Source: Leisingera aquaemixtae (GTDB taxonomy: Bacteria > Pseudomonadota > Alphaproteobacteria > Rhodobacterales > Rhodobacteraceae). Taken from it: 64,000 nt of DNA. The translations under genes and the position numbers were made by a program. Numbering within the stretch: the first letter of the stretch is position 1; the number at the start of each line of letters is the position of its first letter. Positions 63,156-64,000 of the stretch are shown here, in pieces. The DNA is taken from contig NZ_CYSR01000031.1 in the NCBI RefSeq assembly GCF_001458395.1, positions 62,001 through 126,000 on the forward strand, read 5' to 3'. The notes beneath the pieces were generated by a model, which saw only the letters and a list, made by a program, of their open reading frames with translations, was not told the origin of the DNA and searched no databases.

Positions 63156-63596
63156 ATGGACATGAGCGAATTGCAGGGACAGTGCATGTGCGGCGCAGTG
63201 AGCGTGACCGCAACGCCGGTTCAGGCGTCCGTGACCGCCTGCCATTGCAGCATGTGCCAGCGCTGGGCCAGCGGCCCGTTCCTCAGCTTCCAGGCCGACA
63301 CCGGCTATGCGGCGCTGGGCCCGGTGCGGACCTATCAGTCCTCGCAGTGGGCGGAGCGCGCGTTTTGCGGCGAGTGCGGATCGGTGCTGTGGTACCGGAT
63401 GACCGCGCCGGGCAAGATGCACGGTCAGACGCAGATGTCGGCGGGCCTGTTTGAGAACGCGGGCGGCACCGAGCTGAAGCTGGAATTCTTCATTGACGAC
63501 AAGCCCGCAGGCTATGCCTTTGCCGGCGCCCACCGGCGGATGACCGGCGAGGAATGCCGCGCCATGTTTGCCGAAACCGCTGAAGGAGAGGCCTGA
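63156..63596 (+). CDS. GFA family protein
   Basis: A 146-residue protein of the GFA family, a zinc-binding fold named for glutathione-dependent formaldehyde-activating enzymes. The metal ligands are visible in CMCGAVSV near residue 10, CHCSMC near residue 31, and CGECGS near residue 71. Most members have no confirmed formaldehyde role, so the function is open. The start at 63156 has little space after AAAGGA, so the ATG at 63162 is a good alternative. It is followed by the alpha/beta-hydrolase gene. Confidence 0.85.
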   Translation: MDMSELQGQCMCGAVSVTATPVQASVTACHCSMCQRWASGPFLSFQADTGYAALGPVRTYQSSQWAERAFCGECGSVLWYRMTAPGKMHGQTQMSAGLFENAGGTELKLEFFIDDKPAGYAFAGAHRRMTGEECRAMFAETAEGEA

Positions 63597-63623
63597 GGCC
63601 CGCCCGGCCCCCTGCTGACTGCC

Positions 63624-64000
63624 ATGCCGCTGATGATCCGCAAATCCCTCCGTCAGGCGATGTTCCGCCTGAGATCCCGCCGCCTCCACGCGGATGCGGC
63701 GGTGGAGATCCGTGCGCTGGAAGGGCGCGGCGAGGGCGGCATGATCGTGTTCACCAGCTATCACGCCAATGCCGCCAAACGCGGGTTGCTGGAGTTTGCC
63801 GCCAGCGCCTCGGACGGCCGTGCGCGGCACTGCATCTTTGTCACCGACCGCCGCCAGGGCTGGTTCCAGGGCGAGGGGGTTGCGGCGGCGATCCTGCGGG
63901 TTGTGTCTGGCTATGTCCGGCGCCACGGTCTGCGCCGCCTGATGACGGTTGGGGTGTCGATGGGCGGATACGGGGCGCTGTCTTTTGCCGCGGAGCTGGG
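63624..64000 (+). CDS. alpha/beta-hydrolase-like protein, N-terminal part (3' end outside window)
   Basis: An open frame from ATG at 63624 runs to the right edge with 125 codons and no stop. It has a basic amphipathic start (IRKSLRQAMFRLRSRR), a hydrophobic strand IVFTSYHANAA near residue 47, and the nucleophile elbow GVSMGGYGAL near residue 115, typical of the alpha/beta-hydrolase fold with Ser as nucleophile. No SD is obvious; an ATG three codons later is possible. The substrate and full length cannot be judged. Confidence 0.65.
   Translation, partial: MPLMIRKSLRQAMFRLRSRRLHADAAVEIRALEGRGEGGMIVFTSYHANAAKRGLLEFAASASDGRARHCIFVTDRRQGWFQGEGVAAAILRVVSGYVRRHGLRRLMTVGVSMGGYGALSFAAEL

Overview
The window looks like a chromosomal segment from a marine alphaproteobacterium of the Rhodobacteraceae, Roseobacter group (Leisingera/Phaeobacter/Ruegeria-like). 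This rests on recognised protein families, the RegB/SenC/RegA redox module, the GC-rich coding style, SD-led operons with many ATGA overlaps, and the gene order around the origin. No database search was possible. No phage, insertion sequence, CRISPR array or defence island was seen; this is core chromosome.

The central landmark is a probable replication origin at about 23.38-23.76 kb. It has an AT-rich stretch, several DnaA-box-like 9-mers and nine GANTC sites in 260 bp. Genes on both sides point away from it: hemJ, rho, mnmE, mnmG, rsmG, parA and parB leftwards, and maf, aroE, coaE and dnaQ rightwards. Two perfect 16-bp parS sites lie inside rsmG and at the start of mnmG, 3.6 and 5.5 kb from the origin.

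Left part (0-16 kb): the end of argG with a DUF1810 gene, an SCP2 protein, a class IV aminotransferase/sulfotransferase pair, exported MsrA, a PfkB kinase and MaeB malic enzyme, a stand-alone flagellin, mutS, the hrcA-grpE heat-shock operon, then rph-rdgB-hemW and a DUF454 membrane protein.

Middle (26-43 kb): secB with fxsA, then a Tim44-like protein, mltA and an Smr protein, an alpha/beta-hydrolase lipoprotein, hslVU, DUF1127, paired Lin0512 proteins and trxA. One continuous leftward operon follows: tsaE-amgK-murU-addB-addA. These genes cover tRNA t6A synthesis, peptidoglycan recycling and double-strand break repair.

Right part (43-64 kb): a PAS protein that sits where divL lies in Caulobacter but has no kinase domain and carries a perfect CtrA box upstream; regB divergent from senC-regA; an HD hydrolase; ahcY; a PRC-barrel protein; an EVE/YciI/gpsA/tsaD leftward cluster; the hemD-mic60-hemY operon; tRNA-Leu(CAG); a small globin; an NDUFA9-like protein; uppP; gltD; a GFA-family protein; and the start of an alpha/beta hydrolase cut by the right edge.

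The best leads are the kinase-less DivL-like protein with its CtrA box, the GANTC and CtrA-like motifs in the origin, parS sites embedded in genes, and a possible short RNA at 51.6 kb.
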